Notes: generated from the letters alone by a model not told the origin. Positions 53,747-62,073 are shown, numbered from the stretch's first letter. The stretch is DNA of 64,000 nt from UBA11051 sp964390495 (GCA_964390495.1 CAYMIN010000003.1:1-64000); one strand, 5' to 3'. Made by a program: numbers and translations.

Positions 53747-54859
53747 ATGACCCGACCCCAGTTGCGCTGGGAAAACCGCACTGTTATCGCCAGCCTCGAG
53801 GGCCGCGATGTCGGCCACATCACCGTGCCTGACATCCCCTTCCATTTCAGCCGGGGCGTGCACGTCAAGCTGGCCGGCATCGGCGCCGTCGGCACCGATG
53901 AGAGCGTCCGGCGCCAGGGCATCGCCGGCGAGATGATGCGCGCGGCCAACCGGTTCGCTAGCGAACGCGGCTACGCATCTTCAGCGGTCTCCACCGGCCT
54001 GAGCAATACTGCCCGCCGCCTCTACGCCCGGGCCGGCAACGTGCACCTGTTTAGCCAGAGCACTTACGCCGCCCGCATCGCCGATTTCACCGCCCCGCCG
54101 CCGGCCTGTGATGCCACCCTCCGCCCCTATCAGCAGAGCGATGAGGCCACCGTCATGGCCCTGATTGAGCGCTCCGAACTGCCCTTCTTCGGCACCCGCA
54201 CCAAAACGCCCGAGCGCTTCCACAATCTCCAGGAAGGCTGGAATGATGAAGCTCCCGAGCCGCTCGCCTTCGTCGCCGAGCGCGCCGGCCGGCTAGTCGG
54301 CTACTGCGGCCGCTTCCAGTACTGGTCCGGCCTCGAAGCGGAGATGTTCGTCCTGGACGATGAGCCGGCGGTCTGCGCGGCCTTGCTGCAGGCTCTAGCT
54401 GCCGGCGTCTCCGCGGCCGGCGAGGCCGAGCTGCGCTTCTCGGTCTCCGAATGTCGCCGCGAGATGCTGCATGTCCTCTGGGCTCACGGCTTCCGCCCCC
54501 AGAGCACCTATGTGTTTATGTTCAATATCCTCGACTTGCAGCAACTTCTGCACCAGCTCCGGCCGCTATTCGCGCAGCGCCTCGCCGATCTTGACGCCGC
54601 GACGCTGCCTGCGACGGTTATCCTGCAAGGGCCTGAGCAGTCCGGCATCATAGAACTGGGCGGCTCCGGGCCGCAGGTAACCCTCCGAGCCGACCGCGAC
54701 ATCCTCACCCTGGTGCTCTGTGGCACCATCTCCGCGTGGGAGGCCTATCTCCGGGGCTCTTTAGCCATTGAGCCTCGCCCCACGCCGGCGACGGCTGAGG
54801 CCCTGCAGCTTCTGCTGCCGGCGGTGCCCTATCAGCATCCTGCCGTTGACCGCTGGTAG
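53747..54859 (+). CDS. GNAT family N-acetyltransferase, two-domain
   Basis: 370 residues from ATG 53747 with GAAGGAG upstream; the frame is open for 200 codons before it, but that part is repeat sequence. The first GNAT domain carries the acetyl-CoA loop V-R-R-Q-G-I-A-G-E-M-M-R-A (about 53-65). A second, divergent GNAT-like half follows, with a C-terminal SCP2-like tail (A-T-V-I-L-Q-G-P-E-Q-S-G), the plan of Eis-like acetyltransferases. Substrate is unknown; Eis proteins acetylate lysines or aminoglycosides. Confidence 0.82.
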   Translation: MTRPQLRWENRTVIASLEGRDVGHITVPDIPFHFSRGVHVKLAGIGAVGTDESVRRQGIAGEMMRAANRFASERGYASSAVSTGLSNTARRLYARAGNVHLFSQSTYAARIADFTAPPPACDATLRPYQQSDEATVMALIERSELPFFGTRTKTPERFHNLQEGWNDEAPEPLAFVAERAGRLVGYCGRFQYWSGLEAEMFVLDDEPAVCAALLQALAAGVSAAGEAELRFSVSECRREMLHVLWAHGFRPQSTYVFMFNILDLQQLLHQLRPLFAQRLADLDAATLPATVILQGPEQSGIIELGGSGPQVTLRADRDILTLVLCGTISAWEAYLRGSLAIEPRPTPATAEALQLLLPAVPYQHPAVDRW

Positions 54860-54896
54860 CAATGACGCAGGAATCGGCCGCCCCGCCGCGAAGTAA

Positions 54897-55007
54897 CTAG
54901 TAACTGGCACTCACTTGAACAACTACGTAGTGATTCCCTGGAGGGCAGGCATCCTTGCCTGCCCGGGCCGACGGGACGCTTTTACGGGCTTGCGCAAGTT
55001 GGCACTA
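54897..55007 (+). repeat. 111-bp direct repeat, copy 1
   Basis: Matches 55520-55630 without gaps and with only a handful of differences. It includes the hairpin GGCAGGCA TCCT TGCCTGCC. Confidence 0.9.
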
Positions 55008-55099
55008 GAAGGCATTTCAAAACCTGCTTTCTCAGGCCTCGCAAGCTGCTAAGACGCTGCTTTTGGCATTCAGGGGACTGTCCCCATTGCGGGATGTTG

Positions 55100-55500
55100 A
55101 AACAGCTTGTAATGGGGGGGGACTATCCCTTTAGGCCGAACAATTCACAAGCCGCGCAGCTCGGCCTGAGCGTGGTACGTCTTTTTGCAGGCAGAGCTGA
55201 GAGCTTATCCCTGGCGCAGGGGGATGCGCGCGGGCCTTCGCAGTTGTAATTGCCTTTGTCTTGCGGAGCGGCCGGCTGAGCGCAGCCAAACCGGCCCAGC
55301 CGTTGCCGTGCGCAGCTCGGGCTTCCAGCCTGACAGTCGTTGCTGTTATCCCCTCTCCCCCTGGGAGAGGGCTAGGGTGAGGGTATTTCAGTCGCGTAGC
55401 TCGGGCTTCCAGCCCGAGGTTGTTGCGGGGGACTGTCCCTTCAGGGACTGTCCCCCGGGCAACACAAGCAGCGTCTTACCGGCGCACCTGTCCTGAAAAA
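55100..55500. repeat. Mixed palindromic repeats
   Basis: A truncated long-form CTCGGCCTGAG element preceded by the shared leader AATTCACAAGCCGCG (about 55141-55180), a GGAGCGGCCGG...CCGGCCC element (about 55264-55297), a CCCTCTCCC...GGGAGAGGG palindrome (about 55350-55372), a CTCGGGCTTCCAGCCCGAG core (about 55399-55417) and GGGGACTGTCCC motifs (about 55429-55456). No gene. Confidence 0.75.
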
Positions 55501-55519
55501 CTAGGTTTTGAGACCGCTT

Positions 55520-55630
55520 CTAGTAACTGGCAGTCACTTGAGCAACTACCTAATGATTCCCTGGAGGGCAGGCATCCTTGCCTGCCCGGGCCGACGGGAC
55601 GCTTTTACGGGCTTGCGCAAGTTGGCACTA
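55520..55630 (+). repeat. 111-bp direct repeat, copy 2
   Basis: Ungapped partner of 54897-55007, 623 bp downstream. Confidence 0.9.
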
Positions 55631-55659
55631 ATGAAGGGGGACTATCCCTTTAGGCCGAA

Positions 55660-55758
55660 CAATTCACAAGCCGCTTGGCTCGGCCGGACCTGCGCCTCGC
55701 GCAGGTCAGGTGGGAATGAAAAAGCATTCCCAGCTTCCAGCCCGAGGTCGTTGCGCAA
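55660..55758. repeat. Long-form three-way-junction repeat with compensatory changes
   Basis: Leader AATTCACAAGCCGC, then CTCGG, a hairpin closing on GCGCAGGTCAGG (one mismatch), a second hairpin TGGGAATG/CATTCCCA (an A-T to G-C swap relative to TGAGAATG/CATTCTCA at 17548), then GCTTCCAGCCCGAG. The element runs directly into the open frame of the next gene. Confidence 0.85.
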
Positions 55759-55779
55759 CCAGCCCCCAGCGGCCCCGAG

Positions 55780-56805
55780 GTGGCTATTGTGCCTCCCGAC
55801 AGCGACCGGGACGATGACATAATCGAGATCAGCTTCGATGACGATGAGGAGGACGAGGCCTCCTCATCGGACGACGAGATCGAGATCATCTTCCACGATG
55901 AGCAGGAAGATGCGACCTCGGCTGAAACGCCTCTGGCGGCTCCCGAACCTCTGGCGGAGCCTGGCCCTGCCACCGAAACGGAGGAGCCGTCGCCGGAGCC
56001 GGCTCCCCCACCCCCGCCGCCCGCTGAAGAGGCGCCACCCGAGCCCGGCCAGAAGTACTGTCCTCGCTGCGGCTTCGCCCTGCCGCCGCTGGCTACCGAG
56101 TGCCCCCGCTGCGCCCGACTTGGCACCCAGCCGCGCCCCGATGAGCAGCCGGCGGAGTTGCCACCGGTTGCCGCGCCCGGGACCTATCCCGCTACCGCCC
56201 GGCCCCGCTCCCGCGTCGGCCTGATCGTTGCTGCCCTAGTCATGATAGCCATTGCAGTCGCTGTACCGATTGTCATCCTCAACAGCCCCGGCTACAAGGC
56301 CCGCGCGGCCTATAACCAGGCGGTCAAGGCGCAACTGGCCGGCGATCTGGAGGCCGCCAAGGCCAAGTACCGCGAGGCCCTTGAATACGATCCCGACATG
56401 GGGCTGGCTGCCTTCGGCCTGGGCACCTGCTACCTGGGCATCTCGGTGGGTGGCCGCACCGACGCGCGTGTCCAGCAACTGCTCGACGCCGCGACCCGTG
56501 GCATCACCACCGAACTCGACGAGGCCGACCGCTGGCTGGATCACGCGATTATCTTAGCCAACAAGATGCAGCCCAACCGCGCCTTGCCTGACCCCAACAT
56601 CAGCACTCCCCGCAAGCTGGCCTCCTATGCTCATGCCATGAAGGCGATGAGTGCTTTCATCCGCTACTACGCGGCGCTTCTGGCCGGAGATGAGGTCATC
56701 GCCCAGCAGTGGTCACAAGCCGCTGCCCGCGAGCTCAATCAGGCCTTGACGCTGGATCCGACTAACCCGGACGCTCACAATTTGAGCGACCGCCTACCCC
56801 GTTAA
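55780..56805 (+). CDS. Zinc-ribbon, single-span, TPR protein
   Basis: 341 residues if read from GTG 55780, which lacks a ribosome site; the frame is open back to 55720, inside a dispersed repeat. An Asp/Glu-rich head (about 10-45) is followed by a Pro-rich linker, a zinc ribbon (C94-P-R-C97 and C108-P-R-C111), a membrane span (about 146-167) and TPR-like helices (about 172-225 and beyond, ending A-L-T-L-D-P-T-N-P-D-A-H). The layout (cytoplasmic ribbon, one span, outer TPRs) suggests an envelope scaffold or sensor. Its true 5' end may have been replaced by the repeat. Confidence 0.65.
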   Translation: MAIVPPDSDRDDDIIEISFDDDEEDEASSSDDEIEIIFHDEQEDATSAETPLAAPEPLAEPGPATETEEPSPEPAPPPPPPAEEAPPEPGQKYCPRCGFALPPLATECPRCARLGTQPRPDEQPAELPPVAAPGTYPATARPRSRVGLIVAALVMIAIAVAVPIVILNSPGYKARAAYNQAVKAQLAGDLEAAKAKYREALEYDPDMGLAAFGLGTCYLGISVGGRTDARVQQLLDAATRGITTELDEADRWLDHAIILANKMQPNRALPDPNISTPRKLASYAHAMKAMSAFIRYYAALLAGDEVIAQQWSQAAARELNQALTLDPTNPDAHNLSDRLPR

Positions 56806-56839
56806 TCCCCGCGCCTTCTCTTTAGGGGCACGTCACTGG

Positions 56840-57340
56840 AAGCTGTTTGAGAATCCTCGAATAGGGGACTGTCCCCCGGGTACCCCAAGTAGCGTTTTAC
56901 CACCCCGCGAGTCCTGAAGAACTAGATTTTGAGACCGCTGCGTGGCGGTCCCGTATAGCTTCCCGTGGGTCGGGGATCACAATAATAATCGCGTGGGTCG
57001 GGCTTTCCCGTTCGGCCGTTCGACCGTTCGACAAGCTCACGGTGCTGAGCAACGTCGCAGGGCAGCCCGACCGCCGTTGCCGTTTTGCTGTTGTCCCCTC
57101 TCCCGCGTGCGGGAGAGGGCTAGGGTGAGGCCTGTCGTTGCCGTTGTCCTTGTCTTGCGGAGGCACCAGCCGAGCAGCGCACGGTCGTCTGGTGCGGTGG
57201 GAGACCGGCCCACCTGAGTTTGCCGTGATTTTGCATGGTGTTGTAGGAGCGCAATTCATTGCGCCCGTGTGGTCGCGGTTTTGCCCTCCCGCAAACACCC
57301 TTGCGTAGCTCGGGCTTCCAATCCGAGATCGTTGTGGGAA
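56840..57340. repeat. Repeat-filled spacer upstream of mnmG
   Basis: GGGGACTGTCCCCGGG (about 56865), a repeat carrying GTTCGACAAGCTCACGG (about 57027-57043), CCCTCTCCC GCGT GCGGGAGAGGG (about 57098-57121), a TTGCGGAGGCACC element and a CTCGGGCTTCCAATCCGAG core (about 57309-57327). No gene. Confidence 0.75.
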
Positions 57341-57458
57341 GTAGATGGATGAATCATGATAACGGGAAGTAGCTATTGGGTAAACCAAGAGACAATCTCT
57401 CGCCTGGTAAATGCCCAGAGACACCCTATCCCCCACCAAACCAGCTATGCAATCTGGA

Positions 57459-57487
57459 TTGACAAGCCCGGCCTAATCACCTATGCT
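57459..57487 (+). promoter_or_regulatory. Sigma-70 promoter of mnmG
   Basis: TTGACA (57459-57464), 17 bp, TATGCT (57482-57487). Transcription should start near 57494, so the ATG at 57497 would be at or close to the 5' end of the message. Confidence 0.7.
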
Positions 57488-57496
57488 TTGCCCAGC

Positions 57497-59392
57497 ATGG
57501 CGGATACGGTAAGCTTTGCCGACAGCTATGACGTGATTGTGGTCGGTGCCGGGCATGCCGGCTGTGAAGGAGCTCTGGCGGCGGCGCGGATTGGTGCCCG
57601 TGTGCTGCTACTTACCATCAGCCTCGACACCGTCGCGCAGATGCCGTGCAATTGCAGCATCGGCGGGCCGGGCAAGTCGCAACTGGTCTCGGAAATTGAC
57701 GCCCTCGGCGGAGAGATCGGCCGCAACTGCGATCGCACCTATACCCACGCCCGCATCCTCAATGCCTCCAAGGGCCCGGCCGTCCAGTCCCTCCGCGCCC
57801 AGGCCGACAAGGCACTCTATCGCTCCACGATGAAAGCAGCTCTGGAGCGGCATCCCAACCTCCGTCTCTATCAGGACCTCGCCACCGACGTCATTGTTGA
57901 CCGGGGCCACGTGGCCGGGGTCCTGACTCACACCGGCTTGGCCTTGAGCGCGCGGAGCGTTGTAGTATGTGCCGGCACTTTCCTCAACGGCGTGGTCCAC
58001 ATCGGTGAGCATACCTTGGCTGCCGGTCGAGCCGGTGAGGCGCCGGCCCGCAAGCTCACCGCCAGCCTCTCAGAGCTTGGTCTCACCTTCCGGCGCTTCA
58101 AGACCGGCACGGTTCCCCGGCTGCTCAAATCGTCGCTGGACCTCGAGGCCATGCGCATCCAGCCGAGCGATGCCCGCCCCTTGCGCTTCTCCATAGATAC
58201 TGTCCAGCGGCCGCAGAAGCCGCTACTGCCCTGCTACGTGACCCACACCACTGCCGAAACCCACGCGCTGCTGCGGGAGAACCTGCAGCGTTCGGCCCTC
58301 TACGCCGGCAATATCCAAGGGGCTGGGCCGCGCTACTGCCCGTCAATTGAGACCAAGTTAGTTCGCTTCCCCGACAAGCAGACGCACCTGCTGTTTATGG
58401 AGCAGGAAGGCTGGGAGACCGAGGAGGTTTACGCCCAAGGTCTCTACAACTCCATGCCCTACGATGTGCAGCTCGCCATGATCCGGACCGTCCCCGGGCT
58501 GGCAAACGCTCACATGATGCGCCCGGGCTACGCTATTGAGTATGACTGCTGTGACCCGCGGGCGCTGGGTCCCGATCTGTCGTTTTCCAAGGTAGCGGGT
58601 CTTTATTTGGCGGGCCAGATCAACGGCACCTCCGGCTACGAAGAGGCGGCCGCTCAGGGCCTGGTTGCCGGCACTAACGCCGCGCATTATGCCCTGGGAC
58701 ACGATCTCACGCTCAGCTTGAGCCGCTCCGCAGCCTACATCGGGGTTCTAATTGACGATCTGCTGACCAAGGGCGCGGAGGAGCCTTACCGGATGCTGAC
58801 CTCACGTGCCGAGTACCGCATACTGCTAGGCCAGCACACGGCCTATGAACGTCTTACCGAGCTCGCGCGCGCGCATGGACTGGTTGACCAAGAGCGGTAC
58901 GCGGTTGTTGAAAGCATTAAACAGGCGGTTGCAGCCGAGCATCAGCGGCTCCGAGCCATAATCGTGCCGCCAGAGCACCAAATCTGGCGGGAGTTGAGTT
59001 CAGTGCGGTTGCGGAATACCGATGGTTTCACCGCTGCGAGCCTGCTGCAACAACCCCAGGTCGCTTATGACGCGATCCTGCGCTACTGGCCGCCCCCGCG
59101 GCCGCTGCCGAGCTTCGGGGCGCGACTGCTGGACGCGGAGATCAAATGCGCGGCTTACGCCGGGCGCGAGCTGAAGCGGACCGGGGAGACACAGAAACTG
59201 GCGCACGTGCGGATTCCGGGCGATATTGACTATGAGGCTTTGCCGATTCGGGCGGAGGCGCGGGAGCGGTTGGCTGCAGCCAGGCCGCGAGATTTGCAGC
59301 AGGCTTCACAGCTATATGGGGTCACGCCCGCTGATATTGCCACAATTGCCGCTGCGCTGCGCCATTCCGCGGCTGTTCGACGCGGAACCTAA
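57497..59392 (+). CDS. mnmG: tRNA uridine-5-carboxymethylaminomethyl modification enzyme MnmG (GidA)
   Basis: 631 residues from ATG 57497, the usual length. Works with MnmE to place the carboxymethylaminomethyl group on U34 of tRNAs, using FAD and folate. The FAD-binding V-V-V-G-A-G-H-A-G-C-E-G-A starts at residue 13, followed by the GidA signatures G-G-P-G-K-S-Q-L-V-S-E-I-D-A-L-G-G and S-K-G-P-A-V-Q-S-L-R-A-Q-A-D-K, and the later G-Q-I-N-G-T-S-G-Y-E-E-A-A-A-Q-G-L. No ribosome site is visible and the promoter is only a few bases upstream, so the message may be leaderless. A longer frame to 57356 crosses the promoter and is rejected. It stands beside rsmG and parAB, as near many origins. Confidence 0.95.
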   Translation: MADTVSFADSYDVIVVGAGHAGCEGALAAARIGARVLLLTISLDTVAQMPCNCSIGGPGKSQLVSEIDALGGEIGRNCDRTYTHARILNASKGPAVQSLRAQADKALYRSTMKAALERHPNLRLYQDLATDVIVDRGHVAGVLTHTGLALSARSVVVCAGTFLNGVVHIGEHTLAAGRAGEAPARKLTASLSELGLTFRRFKTGTVPRLLKSSLDLEAMRIQPSDARPLRFSIDTVQRPQKPLLPCYVTHTTAETHALLRENLQRSALYAGNIQGAGPRYCPSIETKLVRFPDKQTHLLFMEQEGWETEEVYAQGLYNSMPYDVQLAMIRTVPGLANAHMMRPGYAIEYDCCDPRALGPDLSFSKVAGLYLAGQINGTSGYEEAAAQGLVAGTNAAHYALGHDLTLSLSRSAAYIGVLIDDLLTKGAEEPYRMLTSRAEYRILLGQHTAYERLTELARAHGLVDQERYAVVESIKQAVAAEHQRLRAIIVPPEHQIWRELSSVRLRNTDGFTAASLLQQPQVAYDAILRYWPPPRPLPSFGARLLDAEIKCAAYAGRELKRTGETQKLAHVRIPGDIDYEALPIRAEARERLAAARPRDLQQASQLYGVTPADIATIAAALRHSAAVRRGT

Positions 59393-59499
59393 GCAATTTC
59401 CCCCGGTTTTCTGCCGGATTCTCCCCTCAATCGCGGTGTCTGGCTCTCTGTGCGCACTAATTGCTGGCGGTGGGGCCAGTACACGTCCGCTGTTGGCCC

Positions 59500-59515
59500 T
59501 ATAATGTTGTATAAT
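59500..59515 (+). promoter_or_regulatory. Tandem TATAAT boxes next to parS
   Basis: TATAAT at 59500-59505 and again at 59510-59515, ten bases apart and nine bases before the first parS. No convincing -35 is seen. A transcript starting here would run through both parS sites toward rsmG. Confidence 0.35.
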
Positions 59516-59523
59516 GGGCGGAA

Positions 59524-59539
59524 TGTTTCACGTGAAACA
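59524..59539. promoter_or_regulatory. parS centromere site 1
   Basis: TGTTTCACGTGAAACA, a perfect 16-bp match to the canonical bacterial parS palindrome bound by ParB. Confidence 0.95.
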
Positions 59540-59685
59540 TTTTACAGTCGCCTAGACTGGTTACACGTCTAAGTCGGGCGGCGGGTAATGGCAAAAGCTG
59601 GTATGCATTGCCGCCGCCGGCAGTCTTAGAGCCGCGATTGGTGTCGCGGGCTATTTCGCACCATTGTGACCTATGAGCGCTGGAA

Positions 59686-59701
59686 TGTTTCACGTGAAAC
59701 A
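59686..59701. promoter_or_regulatory. parS centromere site 2
   Basis: A second perfect TGTTTCACGTGAAACA, 162 bp from the first, extended to a 24-bp palindrome (59682-59705). Confidence 0.95.
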
Positions 59702-59919
59702 TTCCAGCAGTTACATACCCCATTTATTGCTCCATCTGCCCCTTTTTACGCAGGTCAAAGACCGCACCAGCATCAGCCTACGTGGGCCGGCTGGCCTCGA
59801 AATCGAGGCGCTGCCCCGCTGATATCATCGTAATCGTGCCATACGTATTGCGGTAGCGGCGCCTGGAATTGGCGTAGAACCTTTTGGGAACCGCGTAGCG
59901 GTGCCGCCTTCGTAAGCGG

Positions 59920-60440
59920 AATAGCCGCGAACTAGTAGGGGTTTCATGACTTAGTTTTCAGGTTTCGCGAACTGGTAAGGCGCTGCTCCTGGTACGCCGG
60001 AGACAGTCGTGAAGGGCTGGAACAATCTGGGCATGGATCTCCGCTGCTTCTCGTAGCCCGGGGGACGGTCTTTGAAAAGACAGCTTCTGATTGCGGGGCC
60101 TTCAAGTAGCTTCTGATAGCGTGTCCCTGAAATACCTTTAGGCGTTAGAAAACTTCGCTACCGCGCCACAGCAACTCGCAGATGCTCAGGTGGGAAGTTC
60201 GCCTCGAATGACCTCGGGCTGGAGCCTGGGAATTGATTCACAGTGCCCCCGCTTTTTCCGAGTGGGTATTTCTGGGTACCCCGCATTTCCACCTAACCTG
60301 CGCCAGGCGCAGGTCAGGCCGAGCCACGGTTTGGTGAGCTGTCTGGTTATGTGCAGTTGTCTTTGGGACACCACAGTAGGCGCTTTGGCAGAGCTATCAC
60401 GATTGAGATCGCGGACAAGCAGGCCGTAGCGGATTGGTAG
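59920..60440. repeat. Spacer with repeat fragments
   Basis: Between parS and rsmG lie GGGGGACGGTC-type motifs (about 60059), a split long-form palindromic repeat (ACCTCGGGCTGGA at about 60210 and CCTGCGCCAGGCGCAGGTCAGG at about 60297-60318) with unrelated sequence between its halves. No gene in 59393-60552. Confidence 0.6.
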
Positions 60441-60544
60441 GCGGTGTGAGGGAAGAGGATGCGGGCCGGTTTGGGTGCAGTCGGGGGCGAGTTTTTTTCC
60501 GCAGCTATTGCCATTTTTTGCGTAGTGCGCTATAGTTCTCATAG

Positions 60545-60560
60545 TGTCTTAAGTGAAACA
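60545..60560. promoter_or_regulatory. Degenerate parS-like half site at the rsmG start
   Basis: TGTCTTAAGTGAAACA differs from parS in three positions, all in its left half and centre, and overlaps the rsmG GTG start codon. Confidence 0.3.
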
Positions 60561-61200
60561 TCGCGCCAGAGAGATAATCGGTCGGCTGCTCGCTGAGATC
60601 GGGGTATCTGTGGAGCCACGTCAGGTTGAGGCTTGCGCGGCACTCGCCGAGTGGCTGGCGCCGGCGGCGGCGAAACTGGGCCTGACACAATTCGATACTG
60701 CCGAGGCGCTGGCGGAGAACTTGATCGGGCCGGGTTTGTACTTGCTGCCACATATCGGTGAGGCGTCGTGTTGGCTGGGGGAGGTGGGAGCTGGCAGCGG
60801 GGCGCTGGGGCTGAGTATCGCGCTGCTACGCCCTGACGTGCGGGTGGACGTGCTCGATCGGCGGCAGCGTGCATGGAGATTTATTGGTTTAACCAATAAA
60901 CGGTTTCGGATCGGGAACTGCCGGTCGATGTGTGTTGATATGCGAGAGGTGCCCGAAGGGGAGCCGAAGTACGATCTGATAGTGGCTCGGGCAGTGGCAC
61001 CGGAGGAGGAGCTTTTCCAGTATCTCCCCGAGTGGATAGTCGCCGAGGGGCGGATAGCGCTGTTGCAGACCGCGAGGCGGGCCGCGGGGAATCGGCAGTT
61101 CTGCCGGTTAGTTCATCAGATGACGAATCTGGCGGGGCTTTGGCTGGACATTTATGGGAAAAGCAATGGCGATGGCATAGCTAGCCCGGAGTACTCCTGA
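60553..61200 (+). CDS. rsmG: 16S rRNA (guanine-527-N7)-methyltransferase RsmG (GidB)
   Basis: 215 residues from GTG 60553. Class-I SAM methyltransferase that modifies G527 in the 530 loop of 16S rRNA. The SAM site G-E-V-G-A-G-S-G-A-L-G-L starts near 76, and D-V-L-D-R-R-Q-R-A-W-R-F matches the usual D-S-x-x-K-R-x-x-F-L region; A-R-A-V-A follows as in RsmG. The gene order with mnmG and parAB supports it. The start codon overlaps a degenerate parS. Confidence 0.9.
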   Translation: MKHRAREIIGRLLAEIGVSVEPRQVEACAALAEWLAPAAAKLGLTQFDTAEALAENLIGPGLYLLPHIGEASCWLGEVGAGSGALGLSIALLRPDVRVDVLDRRQRAWRFIGLTNKRFRIGNCRSMCVDMREVPEGEPKYDLIVARAVAPEEELFQYLPEWIVAEGRIALLQTARRAAGNRQFCRLVHQMTNLAGLWLDIYGKSNGDGIASPEYS

Positions 61201-61435
61201 GCAGTGGCCCCCCGCCACGCTGGCCTGCAAGGGAAACGGAGGTGACGGGATGCGTGTCATCCGGCCTTTATATCGAGAGCCAGGGAGGCCCGCCAGGGAA
61301 TGGTGGATACGCACAGGGTGGGCCGGATGGGGCCCCAAACGTCCCTCACCCACTGCTACGCAGTGGTACCCGGGCCCCTTCTGACGGCAAGGCCAAGACA
61401 GTGGGCGCACGCCGTGCGCCCCTACAACGGCGGGC

Positions 61436-61470
61436 CTCACCCTAGCCCTCTCCCGAAGCGGGAGAGGGGA
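61436..61470. repeat. CCCTCTCCC palindrome
   Basis: CTCACCCTAGCCCTCTCCC GAA GCGGGAGAGGG, one of at least six copies of this type in the window. Confidence 0.8.
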
Positions 61471-61490
61471 CAACGGCAAAACGGCAACGG

Positions 61491-61716
61491 CTGTCGGGCT
61501 GGAAAGCCCGACCTACGCGCTAGAAGATAGAGGCGTTGTCTTTAGGCTCGTCCGCCGGAGACGTTGCCTTTCGGAGGGGCGAAACGGCAACGGCTGTCGG
61601 GCTGGAAATCCCGACCTACGCGCTAGAAGATAGAGGCGTTGTCTTTAGGCTCGTCCGCCGGAGACGTTGCCTTTCGGAGGGGCAAAACGGCAACGGCTGT
61701 CGGGCTGGAAAGCCCG
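61491..61716 (+). repeat. 103-bp tandem repeat, 2.2 copies
   Basis: Units start at 61491, 61594 and 61697. Each begins with the CTGTCGGGCTGGAAAGCCCG hairpin and the two full units differ at only a few positions. Confidence 0.9.
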
Positions 61717-61740
61717 ATCCACGGGAAGGTTGGGTGCGCA

Positions 61741-61875
61741 AAGGGGATAGTCCGTAAAGGAACAGCCCCTAAAGGAACAGTGGCTAAAAGAAGAGCCCCT
61801 GAAAAAGCAGTGCCTAAAGGAGCAGTCCGTAAAGGGATAGTGCCTAAAGGGACAGTCGCTAAAGCGACAGTCCCC
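61741..61875 (+). repeat. 15-bp minisatellite, nine units
   Basis: Nine consecutive 15-base units with consensus AAAGGRACAGTSCCT fill 61741-61875 exactly. In one plus frame they would encode K-G-x-V-x pentapeptides, but the surrounding frame has no gene signals. The last unit runs into a GGGGACTGT-type motif (inverse). Confidence 0.9.
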
Positions 61876-61995
61876 ATGCGGGGTTTTGAAACAGCTTCTA
61901 GTGTCGTGTCGCAGAAGTATGTTTATCCCTTAGAGAGCTTCGATACCGGGCCACAGCAACTCGGAATCGCTCGGTTGGGCAGCTCGACTCGCACG

Positions 61996-62073
61996 ACCTC
62001 GGGCTGGAAGCTGAGAATGCTCTCGCATTCTCACCTGACCTGCGCCAGGCGCAGGTCAGGCCGAGCCACGCGT
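61996..62073. repeat. Long-form three-way-junction repeat, inverted copy
   Basis: CCTCGGGCTGGAAGC, hairpin TGAGAATGC/GCATTCTCA, hairpin CCTGACCTGCGC/GCGCAGGTCAGG, then CCGAGCCACGCG. Arms of the larger hairpin differ from the 17519 copy on both sides, keeping pairing. Confidence 0.85.

Noticed and set aside
57356..57496. N-terminal extension of MnmG
   Set aside because: Runs through a strong promoter and would exceed the usual family start.
59499..59723. Small minus-strand ORF containing M-F-H-V-K-H twice
   Set aside because: The peptide repeat is just the translation of the two parS sites.
61491..61716. Possible CRISPR array
   Set aside because: Units are directly adjacent without unique spacers, and no cas genes are nearby.
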